Assembly: GCA_002327305.1 (NCBI GenBank)
Contig: DCUZ01000015.1
Span: 1-22,098 of the forward strand
DNA: 22,098 bases
Source: Holophagales bacterium UBA2201
GTDB lineage: Bacteria; Acidobacteriota; Thermoanaerobaculia; UBA2201
Direction: 5' to 3'
Positions 1 through 7,396 of the stretch are shown piece after piece. A program made the translations under genes and the position numbers. The notes below the pieces were generated by a model that saw only the letters and a program-made list of their open reading frames with translations, did not search any database and had not been told where the DNA came from. Every line of letters starts with the position of its first letter. Position 1 is the stretch's first letter.

Positions 1-151
1 TAACCGGCCCTCCCTACCCCTATATCCCGCCCGCCCTCAAAGCCGCGGGGCGGAGGACCGGCGCTGCATCTCGGGAAGGCATAAGGCGGGAAGGCGGCAA
101 CGCCCCCCGCCCGGCTGCCCCGCTGTCTTGCTGTTTTCTGCCGCCTTCCGC
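1..151. other. intergenic region downstream of acyl-CoA ligase
   Basis: No gene is supported here. The stretch lies 3' of the minus-strand acyl-CoA ligase. Around 72-105 it contains a few degenerate units of the 8-bp motif GCGGGAAR, followed by an ACGCC-CCCCGCCC tail. The same order (units, then ACGCC, then a C-rich tail) is seen at 3267-3400, so this may be a decayed copy of that intergenic repeat. No clear intrinsic terminator with a T-run is visible for the ligase. Confidence 0.5.
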
Positions 152-1852
152 CTAATGATACAAATACCGCTTGATCTTTTCGGTGGGGGTCTTCTCGAAC
201 TCCTTGTTCTGGATCTCGAAGCCGTGGATCTGCGAAAAGTCGGCCAGGTGGCGGTTGGTGTCGGCGATAAGACGCTGGAAGGCACCCCGGACGCGGGTTT
301 GGATCTCGGTATCGGTGAGTTTGGCCAGGTGGAGTCCGCGCATCAGGGCCTCCTCGTCGGGAACGAGGATGGCGATCAAACGGTTCTCCCGGTGGACCAC
401 CAGGGATTCGAGGACATAGGCGGACTCGTTGAGGAAGTGCTCGACCTCCTCCGGGTAGATGTTCTCCCCGGAGGGCCCAAGGATGACGTTCTTCGAGCGC
501 CCCTTCAGGTATAGAAATCCGTCGTTGTCCAGATAGCCCAAGTCGCCGGTCCGGAGCCATCCCTCCCCGTCGAAAAGGGCCGCCGTGGCCTCCTCGTTCT
601 TGTAGTAGCCCAGGGTGACGTTGGGGCCCTGGACCAGGACCTCCCCCACGCCGGTGGCGGGGTGGGGGTCGTGGATCTTCAGGGCCACTCCCTCGATGGC
701 GTAGCCGCAAGACTGGAACCGCTCTTCCCCGATGTGCGAGGCGGTGATGAGAGGGGAGCACTCCGTCATCCCATAGCCCATCACGTAGGGGAACTGCCCC
801 TCGCGCAGGAAGGCCTCCACGTCGGGGTTGAGGGGGGCGCCGCCGAAGACGAGGGCGCGCAACCGGCCCCCGAAGGCCCGCTGGAGCTTCCAGGCCGCCC
901 AGCGGTGGAGGTGGCGGCGGATGGCGGGGTATCGGGTGAGGTTGCGGAGAATGAAACTGTTGTCGATCTTGGGGCGCACCATCCGGAAGTAGAGTTTCTC
1001 CATGATGAGGGGGACGGCGGCCATCAGCGTCGGGCGCACCTTCTCGAGGGCTTCCAGGAGCAGTTTCGGGTTGGGCTTCCCGCCGAGGTAGGTGATGGAG
1101 GCCCCGCCGGCCATGATGGCCAGGAACCCGCAGGTGCATTCGTAGGTGTGGGCCAGGGGGAGGAGAGAAAGGAGGCGGTCTCCGGGACCGACCGGAACCA
1201 GCGCAAGGACGGCCTTGGCGTTGGATACGAGGTTCCCCTGGGTCAGCATGACCCCCTTGGAGTGGCCCGTGGTGCCCGAGGTGTAGACGATGGCCGCCAG
1301 GTCCTCCGGCCCGGGGGAGGGGCCCCGGCGGTGGTCGCGGCGGGCCCGCGAGGAGAAGACCAGGTGGGCCCGTTCCTTGAACTGCTCCATTTTGCGTTGC
1401 AGGGCCTTGAACAGTTTGGGGACCTTGCTCAGGTCGATCTGGCGGAAGTCCTCCAGGAGGAAGATCTTTTCCGGATGGGGATAGGCCACGTCGCCCATCT
1501 TGTCCAGCAGGGCCCCCTGGACGAAGACGAGGCGGGCGTCCGACATGTTGATGATGTTGTGGACGGCGGAGGCGGTGAAATTGGTGAGGATGGGGACGGC
1601 GACGGCGCCGTAGGTGACGCAGGCCAGGTAGACGAGGGCCCAGTGGATGGAATTGTTTCCCAGGAGGGCCACCTTGTCGCCCGGCTTGACGCCGCAGGTC
1701 CGGAAGAGGTGGTGCAGGCCGGCGATCTCATCCCGGGCCTGGCCGTAGGTGATGCTCCTCCCTGCGAACTCGCATAGGAAGGTCTGCGGGCCGTGGTCGG
1801 TGAGGGCCAATTCGATATATTCCGCCAGTGTCCGGGTGCGGGTGTAGGCCAT
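152..1852 (-). CDS. AMP-binding long-chain acyl-CoA ligase-like enzyme
   Basis: A 566-residue member of the ANL (adenylate-forming) superfamily, predicted to activate a carboxylic acid, most likely a fatty acid, to acyl-AMP and then acyl-CoA in the cytoplasm. Visible motifs are the P-loop YTSGTTGHSKG (about 190-200), the A5-type GYGMTE (359-364), the A7 motif GWLRTGDLG (431-439) and the A8 hinge region with GRSKN and GPSGENIYPEEVE (from about 451). A C-terminal lysine in the KTPTEKIKRY region suits the A10 catalytic lysine. Length is normal for the family. The ATG at 1852 is chosen because the conserved N-terminus starts there and a TATAAT lies 8 nt upstream. It is monocistronic and divergent from the small exported gene at 1992. 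The exact acyl substrate cannot be read from sequence; acyl-ACP synthetase or another acid ligase are alternatives. Confidence 0.93.
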   Translation of the reverse strand: MAYTRTRTLAEYIELALTDHGPQTFLCEFAGRSITYGQARDEIAGLHHLFRTCGVKPGDKVALLGNNSIHWALVYLACVTYGAVAVPILTNFTASAVHNIINMSDARLVFVQGALLDKMGDVAYPHPEKIFLLEDFRQIDLSKVPKLFKALQRKMEQFKERAHLVFSSRARRDHRRGPSPGPEDLAAIVYTSGTTGHSKGVMLTQGNLVSNAKAVLALVPVGPGDRLLSLLPLAHTYECTCGFLAIMAGGASITYLGGKPNPKLLLEALEKVRPTLMAAVPLIMEKLYFRMVRPKIDNSFILRNLTRYPAIRRHLHRWAAWKLQRAFGGRLRALVFGGAPLNPDVEAFLREGQFPYVMGYGMTECSPLITASHIGEERFQSCGYAIEGVALKIHDPHPATGVGEVLVQGPNVTLGYYKNEEATAALFDGEGWLRTGDLGYLDNDGFLYLKGRSKNVILGPSGENIYPEEVEHFLNESAYVLESLVVHRENRLIAILVPDEEALMRGLHLAKLTDTEIQTRVRGAFQRLIADTNRHLADFSQIHGFEIQNKEFEKTPTEKIKRYLYH

Positions 1853-1860
1853 GCTTCGGT

Positions 1861-1866
1861 ATTATA
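1861..1866 (-). promoter_or_regulatory. -10 box of acyl-CoA ligase, close to start codon
   Basis: On the minus strand TATAAT occupies 1866-1861. Only 8 nt separate it from the ATG at 1852, so initiation 6-8 nt downstream would give a leaderless or nearly leaderless mRNA. No Shine-Dalgarno sequence fits in that gap. A weak TTCCAC at 1889-1884 is at 17-bp spacing and could act as the -35. Confidence 0.55.
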
Positions 1867-1936
1867 ACCCGCCGGGCACGAAGGTGGAAGCGGGGCGACG
1901 GGAGACGGGAACGATGGACCTGTGTCGGGATCCGGC

Positions 1937-1945
1937 TGGTATAAT
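1937..1945 (+). promoter_or_regulatory. extended -10 promoter of exported protein gene
   Basis: TG-G-TATAAT is a consensus extended -10 element about 46 nt upstream of the ATG at 1992. No good -35 is visible at 16-18 bp, as is common for extended -10 promoters. Unlike the ligase promoter opposite, it leaves a leader of roughly 40 nt that contains a Shine-Dalgarno sequence. Confidence 0.5.
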
Positions 1946-1991
1946 CGCATCGGCCGTCTTTTCGACGCGGGCGGCGAAAGGAGATCCGGTC

Positions 1992-2519
1992 ATGCGCTCC
2001 AAACTCCTCCGGGGCATGATGGTCGCCATGTGTTGCGCGGCAGTTGCCGCCCTTGCCGCAGGCGCGGAAGAGGCCGCCGGCGGGCCGGGCACGGTTTTCA
2101 AGGACGACTTCATCGAAAAGCTCGCGGGTGATTGGGGGATCTCTCGGAGCCATGACGGTGGAATCACCCTGCACAGCCTCCATGCCGAATGGGTCCTCGG
2201 CCACCAGTTCCTGAGGCTCACCATGCGGCACATGGCCGATCGGCCGGAATACGAAGCAATCGTCATGATCGGCTTCGACCCCGCGGAGAAAAACTACATC
2301 GCCGTCTGGTGCGACTCCTTCGGGGGAAAATTCGCGGCCATCGGGACCGGCAGGCGGTCGGGCAACTCCATCGAGTTCACGTTCCAATACCCCGACGGCC
2401 CCTTCTACAACACCTTCACCTGGGACCCCGAGTCCCGCGGATGGACCTTCCGCGGGGAGGCCGTCGGCAAGGACGGGAAACGGGTCCTGTTCGCCGAGGA
2501 TACCGTCCGCCGGCCGTAG
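1992..2519 (+). CDS. small exported protein, DUF1579-like
   Basis: A 175-residue protein whose function I cannot name. The first 25 or so residues form a signal peptide (Lys/Arg start, hydrophobic stretch, AAGA cleavage region). The mature part reads like a lipocalin-type beta-barrel of the DUF1579 kind: a LAGDWGISR opening, then alternating strands with YEAIVMIGFDPAEKNYIAVW and a closing GKRVLFAEDTV. The ATG at 1992 is preferred over upstream in-frame starts because GAAAGGAGA lies just upstream (about 1976-1984) and the signal peptide begins there. It is a single gene, divergent from the acyl-CoA ligase. It ends CCG-TAG inside a CGGCCG-TAG-CGGCCG inverted repeat. Confidence 0.75.
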   Translation: MRSKLLRGMMVAMCCAAVAALAAGAEEAAGGPGTVFKDDFIEKLAGDWGISRSHDGGITLHSLHAEWVLGHQFLRLTMRHMADRPEYEAIVMIGFDPAEKNYIAVWCDSFGGKFAAIGTGRRSGNSIEFTFQYPDGPFYNTFTWDPESRGWTFRGEAVGKDGKRVLFAEDTVRRP

Positions 2520-2551
2520 CGGCCGATGGGCAGCGCTGATTCGACGACCCT

Positions 2552-2705
2552 ATGCTGTTCCTGACGGCCTTTCATCAGCGTGCCATGTTTCAGCAGGAAG
2601 TGCATCAGGGCGGGCGCGGGTAAGCACCGCCTTGGGGAGAGGGCATGAGAGGGAGCCGCCCTCTCCCGCTTTCAATGGGTCGCGGCGGGAGCCGCGGTTT
2701 GGACC
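2552..2705. repeat. structured intergenic repeat, copy A
   Basis: This segment is related to 3406-3590 on the far side of the GAF gene. Shared parts in order are ATGCTRTTCCTG, a near-complementary CAGGAAGTGCAT (2594-2605; two mismatches to a perfect stem with 2552-2563), the block GCGCGGGTAAGC-CCGCCTTGGGG, a GGGAGAGGG / CCCTCTCCC stem (2635-2643 with 2659-2667), then CGCTTT, and a GCGGCGGGAGC-GCGGT tail. Compensated stems and conserved order suggest a dispersed structured element rather than a gene. No coding frame is shared between the two copies. Confidence 0.6.
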
Positions 2706-2797
2706 CGATCAACCCAGCGACCCGAGGGACTTTCCTTTCCCCCCTGTCCCATGCTACCCTATGGGGTGCAAGCGCAGACCGCTCCCCGGAGGTCCCC

Positions 2798-3259
2798 ATG
2801 TCCGCTCCATTCGACGCTTTACGGCCACGCATCGAAACTCTCGTCGCCTCGGGTCGCCCCCTTGGCGATATCTTGCTGGAAACCTGTAGTTTATTGAAGG
2901 CGGAGATCCCCCATTACGACTGGGTGGGGTTCTACCTCACCGACCCCGGCTCCCCCCGGGAACTGGTTCTGGGGCCTTTCGACGGCGCCCCCACCGAGCA
3001 CACGCGCATCCCCTTCGGCCAGGGGATCTGCGGACAGGCGGCCGAGCGCCGGGAAACTTTTGTCGTCCAGGATGTCAGCAAAGTGGACAACTACCTCTCC
3101 TGCAGCCCCACGGTCAGGTCGGAGATCGTCGTGCCGCTGATGAAGGACGGCAAGGTCCTCGGCGAACTGGACATCGACTCCCACGCCGTGGCGCCGTTCA
3201 CGCCGGAGGACCGGAAATTTCTGGAGCGGGTGTGCGAGGTGTTGGCGCCGCTGTTCTAA
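2798..3259 (+). CDS. GAF-domain protein with fRMsr-like signature
   Basis: A 153-residue single-domain GAF protein, the size and layout of free methionine-(R)-sulfoxide reductases, which reduce free Met-R-O with thioredoxin in the cytoplasm. Family landmarks are YDWVGFYL (40-47), LVLGPF, RIPFGQGICG with Cys78, the LSCSPTVRSEIVVPL block with Cys102, and GELDIDS. Cys78 and Cys102 line up with E. coli fRMsr Cys94 and Cys118 (catalytic). The third family cysteine (E. coli Cys84) is His68 here. Two-cysteine versions may still cycle through one disulfide, but a ligand-sensing GAF role is also possible. The ATG at 2798 has GGAGG at about 2788-2792. A longer in-frame start at 2645 lies in the repeat and is rejected. 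Confidence 0.8.
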   Translation: MSAPFDALRPRIETLVASGRPLGDILLETCSLLKAEIPHYDWVGFYLTDPGSPRELVLGPFDGAPTEHTRIPFGQGICGQAAERRETFVVQDVSKVDNYLSCSPTVRSEIVVPLMKDGKVLGELDIDSHAVAPFTPEDRKFLERVCEVLAPLF

Positions 3260-3266
3260 TGGTGCC

Positions 3267-3386
3267 GCGGGAAAGCGGGAAGGCGGGAAAGCGGGAAGGC
3301 GGGAAAGCGGGAAAGCGGGAAGGCAGAAAAGCGGGAAAGCGGGAAGGCGGGAAAGCGGGAAAGCGGGAAAGCGGGAACGCCAGAAG
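3267..3386. repeat. 8-bp tandem array GCGGGAAR, about 15 units
   Basis: Fifteen consecutive 8-bp units starting at 3267 follow GCGGGAAA or GCGGGAAG. The exceptions are GCAGAAAA at 3323, GCGGGAAC at 3371 and GCCAGAAG at 3379. The unit is not a multiple of three, so copy-number change would shift any reading frame, which argues for non-coding DNA. Three to four units of the same motif occur at the end of the window (from 22077) and degenerate ones near 72-105. The array is therefore part of a dispersed family in this genome. Confidence 0.9.
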
Positions 3387-3405
3387 GCTCCCCCGCCCGC
3401 TCTTT

Positions 3406-3590
3406 ATGCTATTCCTGCCCAACTTTCACGCTTCAGTGTGTCATTTTTTCCGCAGGAATAGCATCAAGGCGAGCGCGGGTAAGCGCCGCCTTGGGGTGAG
3501 GGTGGAATCCCGATGTACTGCTCGGGACGGGAGAGGGGCATCCCTCTCCCGCTTTAAAATTGGTTGCGGCGGGAGCTGCGGTAGGTAGCC
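3406..3590. repeat. structured intergenic repeat, copy B
   Basis: This is the second copy of the element at 2552-2705, with better-preserved stems. ATGCTATTCCTGC (3406-3418) is the exact reverse complement of 3452-3464, a 13-bp stem with a 33-nt loop. Further on, CGGGAGAGGG (3528-3537) pairs perfectly with CCCTCTCCCG (3542-3551) around a GCAT loop and is followed by CTTTAAAATT. That second hairpin is terminator-like in shape, but its T-run is weak. The two copies bracket the GAF gene in direct orientation. Confidence 0.65.
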
Positions 3591-3670
3591 GCACCCTTTA
3601 CGGGTGCGCAGGTCTTTTGTCCCCGGCCACGCCGTCCCGATTGGAGTTGAGGGGCTGCATTCAGATAATA

Positions 3671-4915
3671 TTAGAACCGTAGCCACCAATATATCCCGGC
3701 GAACGCCAGGGTCAGGAGCGTCACCGGAACCCCGACGCGGGCATAAGCCCAAAAACCGATGTCCGCCGAGCCGCGGGCCTTCTCCACGACGATGAGATTG
3801 GCGATGGAGCCGAGGAGGGTGAGGTTGCCCGCCAGTGAACTGACGAGGGCCACCAGGAGCCAGGAGGTTTTCGGGTCGGGCAGATGGGGGACGACCTGCC
3901 CCAAAAAGAAGACGGCGGGAACGTTGCTGACGAGATTGGAGAGAGCCAGGGTGATGGCGCCGAGGGAGGCGGGGAGCTCGGGCCGCAGGGGGGACATCCA
4001 CGCGTAGAGCGTGGGGATGATGTCCGCCCGGCGCGCAGCGGCGGTGACGATGAAGAGGGAGGTGAAGAGGACGAGGAGGTCCCAGTCCACGGAGCCGAAC
4101 AGTTTCCGCCGGTCCACCCGGCGCGACAGAAGGAGGACGGCCGCTCCGGCCGAAGCGATCGGCGCCATGGGGAGCCCGCCCCAGAAGCAGACGAAGACCC
4201 CGACGAGGACCAGGAGGGTGCGGACCAGGACATACATCTTCAATTCCCGGGGCCCCTCCATCTCCGGCGGCGGGACCGGGGGATGGACCGAGACAAGGCG
4301 TCCGCGGAAGGTCCAATGGAGGGTGCCGCCCAGGATGAGCAGTCCCGCAAGGGAGACCGGAGCGAGGGCCAGGGCGAATTCGGCGTAGGGGATGCCCGAG
4401 GCGGAGGCGATGAAGATGTTCTGCGGGTTTCCCACCGGGGTGCAGGCGCTCCCGATATTGGAGGCCATGGCCACGCCGAGGAGATAGGGGACGGGGTCGA
4501 GACCCCTGCGGGCGGCCACCGCCAGGACCATGGGGGCGAAAACCAGGCAGACGACATCGTTGATGAAGAGGGCGGAAGCGGCCCCGGTGGCGAGGACCAC
4601 GCCCCACAGGAGTCCCTCCGGCGTGCTCACGCGTTCCAGAAGCAAATCCTGCACGCGGGCCAGGATGCCCGATTGGACCAGGAAGGCGACGATGAGCATC
4701 ATGGAGAAGAGGAGCCCCAGCGTGGCGTAGTCCTGGGAGAGGAAGGCCTCGCGGCTGGTGAGGACGCCGAGGAAGACCATGGCCACGGCCCCCACGAAGA
4801 CCGCGCCGGTGCGGTCGAGGCGGAAGAAGGGGATCTGGCCCAGGGCCAGGGCGAAGTAGACGACGCCGAAAACGATCCAGGCGCCGGTGACCTGCCAGGG
4901 CTCCAGGGGGGTCAC
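3671..4915 (-). CDS. ArsB/NhaD (SLC13-like) superfamily anion transporter
   Basis: A 414-residue polytopic inner-membrane protein with about eleven hydrophobic segments. It belongs to the ion transporter superfamily that includes CitMHS, DASS/SLC13, ArsB and NhaD. The diagnostic motif ASNIGSACTPVGNPQN lies at about 151-166, with FINDVVCLVFAP (117-128) before it. The same half-motif is echoed in the second half (LALSNLVSNVPAVFFLG), as expected for the inverted repeat fold. The substrate (dicarboxylate, citrate, arsenite, sulfate or Na+/H+ exchange) cannot be decided. The start is GTG at 4915, overlapping the TGA of the preceding lipoprotein gene as GTGA, so translation is probably coupled. It is the last gene of a four-gene overlapping cluster. 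Confidence 0.88.
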   Translation of the reverse strand: MTPLEPWQVTGAWIVFGVVYFALALGQIPFFRLDRTGAVFVGAVAMVFLGVLTSREAFLSQDYATLGLLFSMMLIVAFLVQSGILARVQDLLLERVSTPEGLLWGVVLATGAASALFINDVVCLVFAPMVLAVAARRGLDPVPYLLGVAMASNIGSACTPVGNPQNIFIASASGIPYAEFALALAPVSLAGLLILGGTLHWTFRGRLVSVHPPVPPPEMEGPRELKMYVLVRTLLVLVGVFVCFWGGLPMAPIASAGAAVLLLSRRVDRRKLFGSVDWDLLVLFTSLFIVTAAARRADIIPTLYAWMSPLRPELPASLGAITLALSNLVSNVPAVFFLGQVVPHLPDPKTSWLLVALVSSLAGNLTLLGSIANLIVVEKARGSADIGFWAYARVGVPVTLLTLAFAGIYWWLRF

Positions 4916-6066
4916 TTCAGTTCATCCAGGTTGACGGTGACCGGGCCCCGTCGGGGCAGGATACTCGTCGGGTCCGTGGCAGGGCCGCCGGTTGATCGGT
5001 ACAGCACGCCGCATGCCTGGGGATCAAGCGGTGCACGGCCGTCCAGGATGGCTTGGAGATCCTGCCTCTTGAAATCTTCCCGGCTTTTCATCGGAATCCG
5101 CGCAAGATGGGCGGCGAGCCCCTCGTGGAACCAGGGCGGCCCCATGGCTTCTTCGGAGCCGGCGATGCGGCGGAGGAAGGGTCTGGCCAGGGCCATGGCC
5201 AGCAAGCCCTCCCATCCGGAGTCGCCTGCGAAAGCCGGATGCAGTGCGGCCGCCGACTCCGGGGCCAGGACGACAAGGGCGCGGACCTCCAGCAGGCCGG
5301 CCAGCAACGGGTCCACGGGATCGGTCGAAGCGGTCTCGCGCAACTGGTTGACGACCCGGTCCAGGTCGGTCTTGGTTTCAAAGACGGCGACACGGTCAAG
5401 GAGACCCTCCGCGGAGGGCTGTTCCCATCCAAGGTCTTGGGCGGATTCGCGCACGCGCCGTTGGGCGGCCAGGAGCGCCGATTCCAGTTCCGCCCGGCGC
5501 GGCTCCAGCGATGCGGGAAGTTTGAGCGGCACGGCGCAGGTTCCGTCCCCCTTGGCCCACAAGCGGCGGTTGAGGCTCTCCAGATCGGGCCAGGCCCGAA
5601 GACGCCCCTCCACGACCCGCGGCTTCTCGCCCTGCGCCTCCATCCACCGGATCCCCGTCTGCTGGTAGAGGTTCCATGCTTCCGCCACCCCCCGCTCCCA
5701 CGCGCGCCGGGCCGCGCGCACCGCCAGTTCCTGGTGGTCGGGACAGGTGCCCCGGGAAAAAATGACGGCCGCGCGGAAGAGATCCTCAGGGAGCGCGATC
5801 TTCCCGGTTTGGAGGTAGCTCATCGTCTCCGTGCGACGGTTCTCGTCGTTGGCCTGCAGGGCGGCCAGAGTGATGGTGGGGGTGGAGCGGTCCGCCCCGT
5901 CGGCCGCGACGAGGGCCTCCATCTGCCGGCTGACGGCGGGGTCGGGCGTCCCTTCCCACACGATTCCCTCCACGGGGGGCTTGCAGGGACTCGGGGCCGG
6001 GCCCCCGCCGGAGCATGCCCACAGAATAAGGAGCAGAGGGAGCAGGGCGGCGCGCGTCATCTTCAT
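4912..6066 (-). CDS. lipoprotein with degenerate peptidase-like C-terminus
   Basis: A 384-residue lipoprotein: Lys/Arg start, hydrophobic core and lipobox ILWAC with Cys18. By eye, residues about 40-150 resemble proteins with an ND-x-n-R, ALIF-HG, A-x-x-A pattern (DUF6624-like: LQANDENRRTE, FRAAVIFSRGTCPDHQELAV), but the usual DR and FGTQ ending is lost. Residues about 255-330 resemble gluzincin (peptidase-MA-like) cores: WFHEGLAAHLA (312-322) looks like the second-glutamate helix. About 27 residues before it, where HExxH should be, the sequence is WEGLL. A zinc protease is therefore unlikely to be active. Both domain guesses are pattern inference and no function is assigned. The ATGA overlap at 6063-6066 couples it to the NTF2-like lipoprotein upstream. 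Confidence 0.7.
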   Translation of the reverse strand: MKMTRAALLPLLLILWACSGGGPAPSPCKPPVEGIVWEGTPDPAVSRQMEALVAADGADRSTPTITLAALQANDENRRTETMSYLQTGKIALPEDLFRAAVIFSRGTCPDHQELAVRAARRAWERGVAEAWNLYQQTGIRWMEAQGEKPRVVEGRLRAWPDLESLNRRLWAKGDGTCAVPLKLPASLEPRRAELESALLAAQRRVRESAQDLGWEQPSAEGLLDRVAVFETKTDLDRVVNQLRETASTDPVDPLLAGLLEVRALVVLAPESAAALHPAFAGDSGWEGLLAMALARPFLRRIAGSEEAMGPPWFHEGLAAHLARIPMKSREDFKRQDLQAILDGRAPLDPQACGVLYRSTGGPATDPTSILPRRGPVTVNLDELK

Positions 6067-6980
6067 TCGGCCGTTTCCTTGGGCGGGGTTGGCGGGTCGG
6101 GGACCGCCAGGTCCAGGACCACCGCCCAGGTCCCGCCGGGCGGGCGCCTCCAGACGCGGAGGAACGCCCCGACCGAAGGTTCTGCCCCCTCACAAACCGC
6201 CTGCCATGCGCCGTGGGTCCAGCCCAGGTCGCCGGAGGCGGAGACCGCCGCGTCCCGGACGGTCCAGGTCCACCGCTCGCCCGGCGCACCGGCCGCCAGG
6301 GCGGCCGCCGCGCTCCCCACGGCCGGCCCCGAAGCGCGGTGGAGACGGATGCGCGGCGCGGCGTGGGTTTTGAACGCCAGGGCGGGGCCGCCCGCCTTGG
6401 CCGTGAGGGCGAGCGACTCCTCGGCCTCCGTCAAAGAGACCAGGGCCTCTTCGCGGGACCGGTCTTCGAGGACGCGGTAGGCGTGGGGCATGGGGAATGC
6501 GGGGGCGCTCCAGGGGGGGTCGGGGGGGCGGCGCAGGTCCATGGGCATGCCGATATCCGCGATCACCCGCCACAGCCCGGGCGGCTCGCGCCTCCAGACG
6601 GAAACATAGACCCCGGTCGAATCGGGCCGTTCCGACGAGGGGTCCTTGCGGAAGGTCCACGGCCCGGTGGTGTAGCCCAGGTCCCCGGCGTCGGCGACCT
6701 CCACCACCACGGGGACCCAGACCAGGAGGCCGGGGCGGTCGGGTTGGAACTCGAACCATGCCCGGCCGTTGACGGGTCCCGGTCGGAAGATGAGGCCTTC
6801 TGCGGAGAGGAACTCCAAAAAAGCCGCCCGCATCCCGCGCGTCCCCGCCGCGAGGGCGAAGGCCCGTTCGGAGGCGTGGAGGGAGACCAGGTCCTCCCGC
6901 AGGTCCCTCTCCGGCAGGGTGGCGCAGCCGGTCAGGAACGCCGCCAGGGCCGCGGCGGCAAGACGGTCAGCGCCGGTCAT
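6063..6980 (-). CDS. lipoprotein with two NTF2-like (DUF4440/SnoaL) domains
   Basis: A 305-residue protein with a short lipoprotein signal (lipobox LTGC, Cys19) and two tandem NTF2-like repeats at roughly 28-155 and 165-300. The repeats share a visible order: an acidic helix (SERAFALAAG / AEESLALTAK), a GDLGYTTGPW / GDLGWTHGAW strand, and a closing VSVWRREPPGLWRVIADIGMP / LRVWRRPPGGTWAVVLDLAVP strand. DUF4440/SnoaL cones bind small ligands or serve as scaffold; no catalytic residues can be assigned. It overlaps the membrane protein upstream by 14 bp and the next gene by 4 bp (ATGA), so it sits inside an operon. Its start ATG at 6980 lies within the end of the upstream gene. Confidence 0.8.
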   Translation of the reverse strand: MTGADRLAAAALAAFLTGCATLPERDLREDLVSLHASERAFALAAGTRGMRAAFLEFLSAEGLIFRPGPVNGRAWFEFQPDRPGLLVWVPVVVEVADAGDLGYTTGPWTFRKDPSSERPDSTGVYVSVWRREPPGLWRVIADIGMPMDLRRPPDPPWSAPAFPMPHAYRVLEDRSREEALVSLTEAEESLALTAKAGGPALAFKTHAAPRIRLHRASGPAVGSAAAALAAGAPGERWTWTVRDAAVSASGDLGWTHGAWQAVCEGAEPSVGAFLRVWRRPPGGTWAVVLDLAVPDPPTPPKETAE

Positions 6981-7341
6981 GGCGGTCGGGCTGGAGGAGG
7001 GCCGACAGGACCCAGGAGACCACGCTGACGATGAGGGCCCCCCAGAAGGCGTCCCAGAACCCGCGTACCTGGAACCCGATGCCGAAGGCCTGGGCGATCC
7101 TGGCCGACAGCCACAGGGTGAACCCGTTGATGATCAGGAGGAAAAACCCCAGGGTGAGGAGGATGAGGGGGCAGGTCAGCACCTTCAGCAGGGGGCGCAG
7201 GAGGGCGTTGACCAGGGCCAGGATGGCGGCCACGACCCCGTAGGCCATCCAGGCGTTGCCGTAGACCATGATGCCGGGGAGTGCCCAGGCCGCCACGACC
7301 AGGGCCAGGGCCACGATGATCCAATGAATGAGCAGGCGCAT
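6967..7341 (-). CDS. phage holin family 4 / YvlD-like membrane protein
   Basis: A 124-residue protein with four hydrophobic helices. It matches the small membrane family annotated as mycobacterial phage holin superfamily 4 (PF04020, YvlD-like), a chromosomal family unrelated to a resident phage here. Typical features are an N-terminal helix ending in LPG, the ANALLRPLLKVLTCPLILLTLG-like centre (here LVNALLRPLLKVLTCP), FLLIINGFTLWLSARI, and a final helix. The function is unknown in the family. Start ATG 7341 follows GGAGGT at 6-nt spacing. It heads the overlapping set 7341-3671, 55 nt downstream of the CPBP-like gene. Confidence 0.85.
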   Translation of the reverse strand: MRLLIHWIIVALALVVAAWALPGIMVYGNAWMAYGVVAAILALVNALLRPLLKVLTCPLILLTLGFFLLIINGFTLWLSARIAQAFGIGFQVRGFWDAFWGALIVSVVSWVLSALLQPDRHDRR

Positions 7342-7396
7342 GCGATACCTCCAATAAAAGTGATAACACGAAGCGGCGATCGGCGCAAGGCCCGGA

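Larger units (their letters stand above)
3260..3670. other. gene-free region packed with repeats and hairpins
   Basis: These 411 bases lie between the convergent ends of the GAF gene (+) and the transporter (-). They hold the 8-bp tandem array (3267-3386), structured repeat copy B (3406-3590) and a short stem GCACCC-TTTAC-GGGTGC (3591-3607). I see no supported gene. The open frames across the array are a by-product of its stop-free purine-rich units. Confidence 0.7.

Noticed and set aside
3528..3551. Intrinsic terminator for the GAF gene or transporter operon
   Set aside because: The stem is strong, but there is no T-run on either strand and the hairpin is part of a repeat also present at 2635-2667, upstream of the GAF gene.
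3198..3588. Open frames across the 8-bp array encoding Arg/Lys/Gly or Phe/Pro/Ser repeats
   Set aside because: The 8-bp unit cycles through all frames with no stops, so open frames are expected. The repeat also recurs in other intergenic sites.
3884..5668. Long plus-strand open frame of 594 codons opposite the transporter and lipoprotein genes
   Set aside because: Low-complexity Gly/Glu/Asp-rich translation with no family features, antisense to two genes with clear signal peptide and transporter motifs; a GC-rich shadow frame.
6967..7341. Prophage remnant suggested by the holin-family match
   Set aside because: Holin superfamily 4 members are mostly chromosomal membrane proteins, and there are no other phage genes, integrase or attachment sites here.
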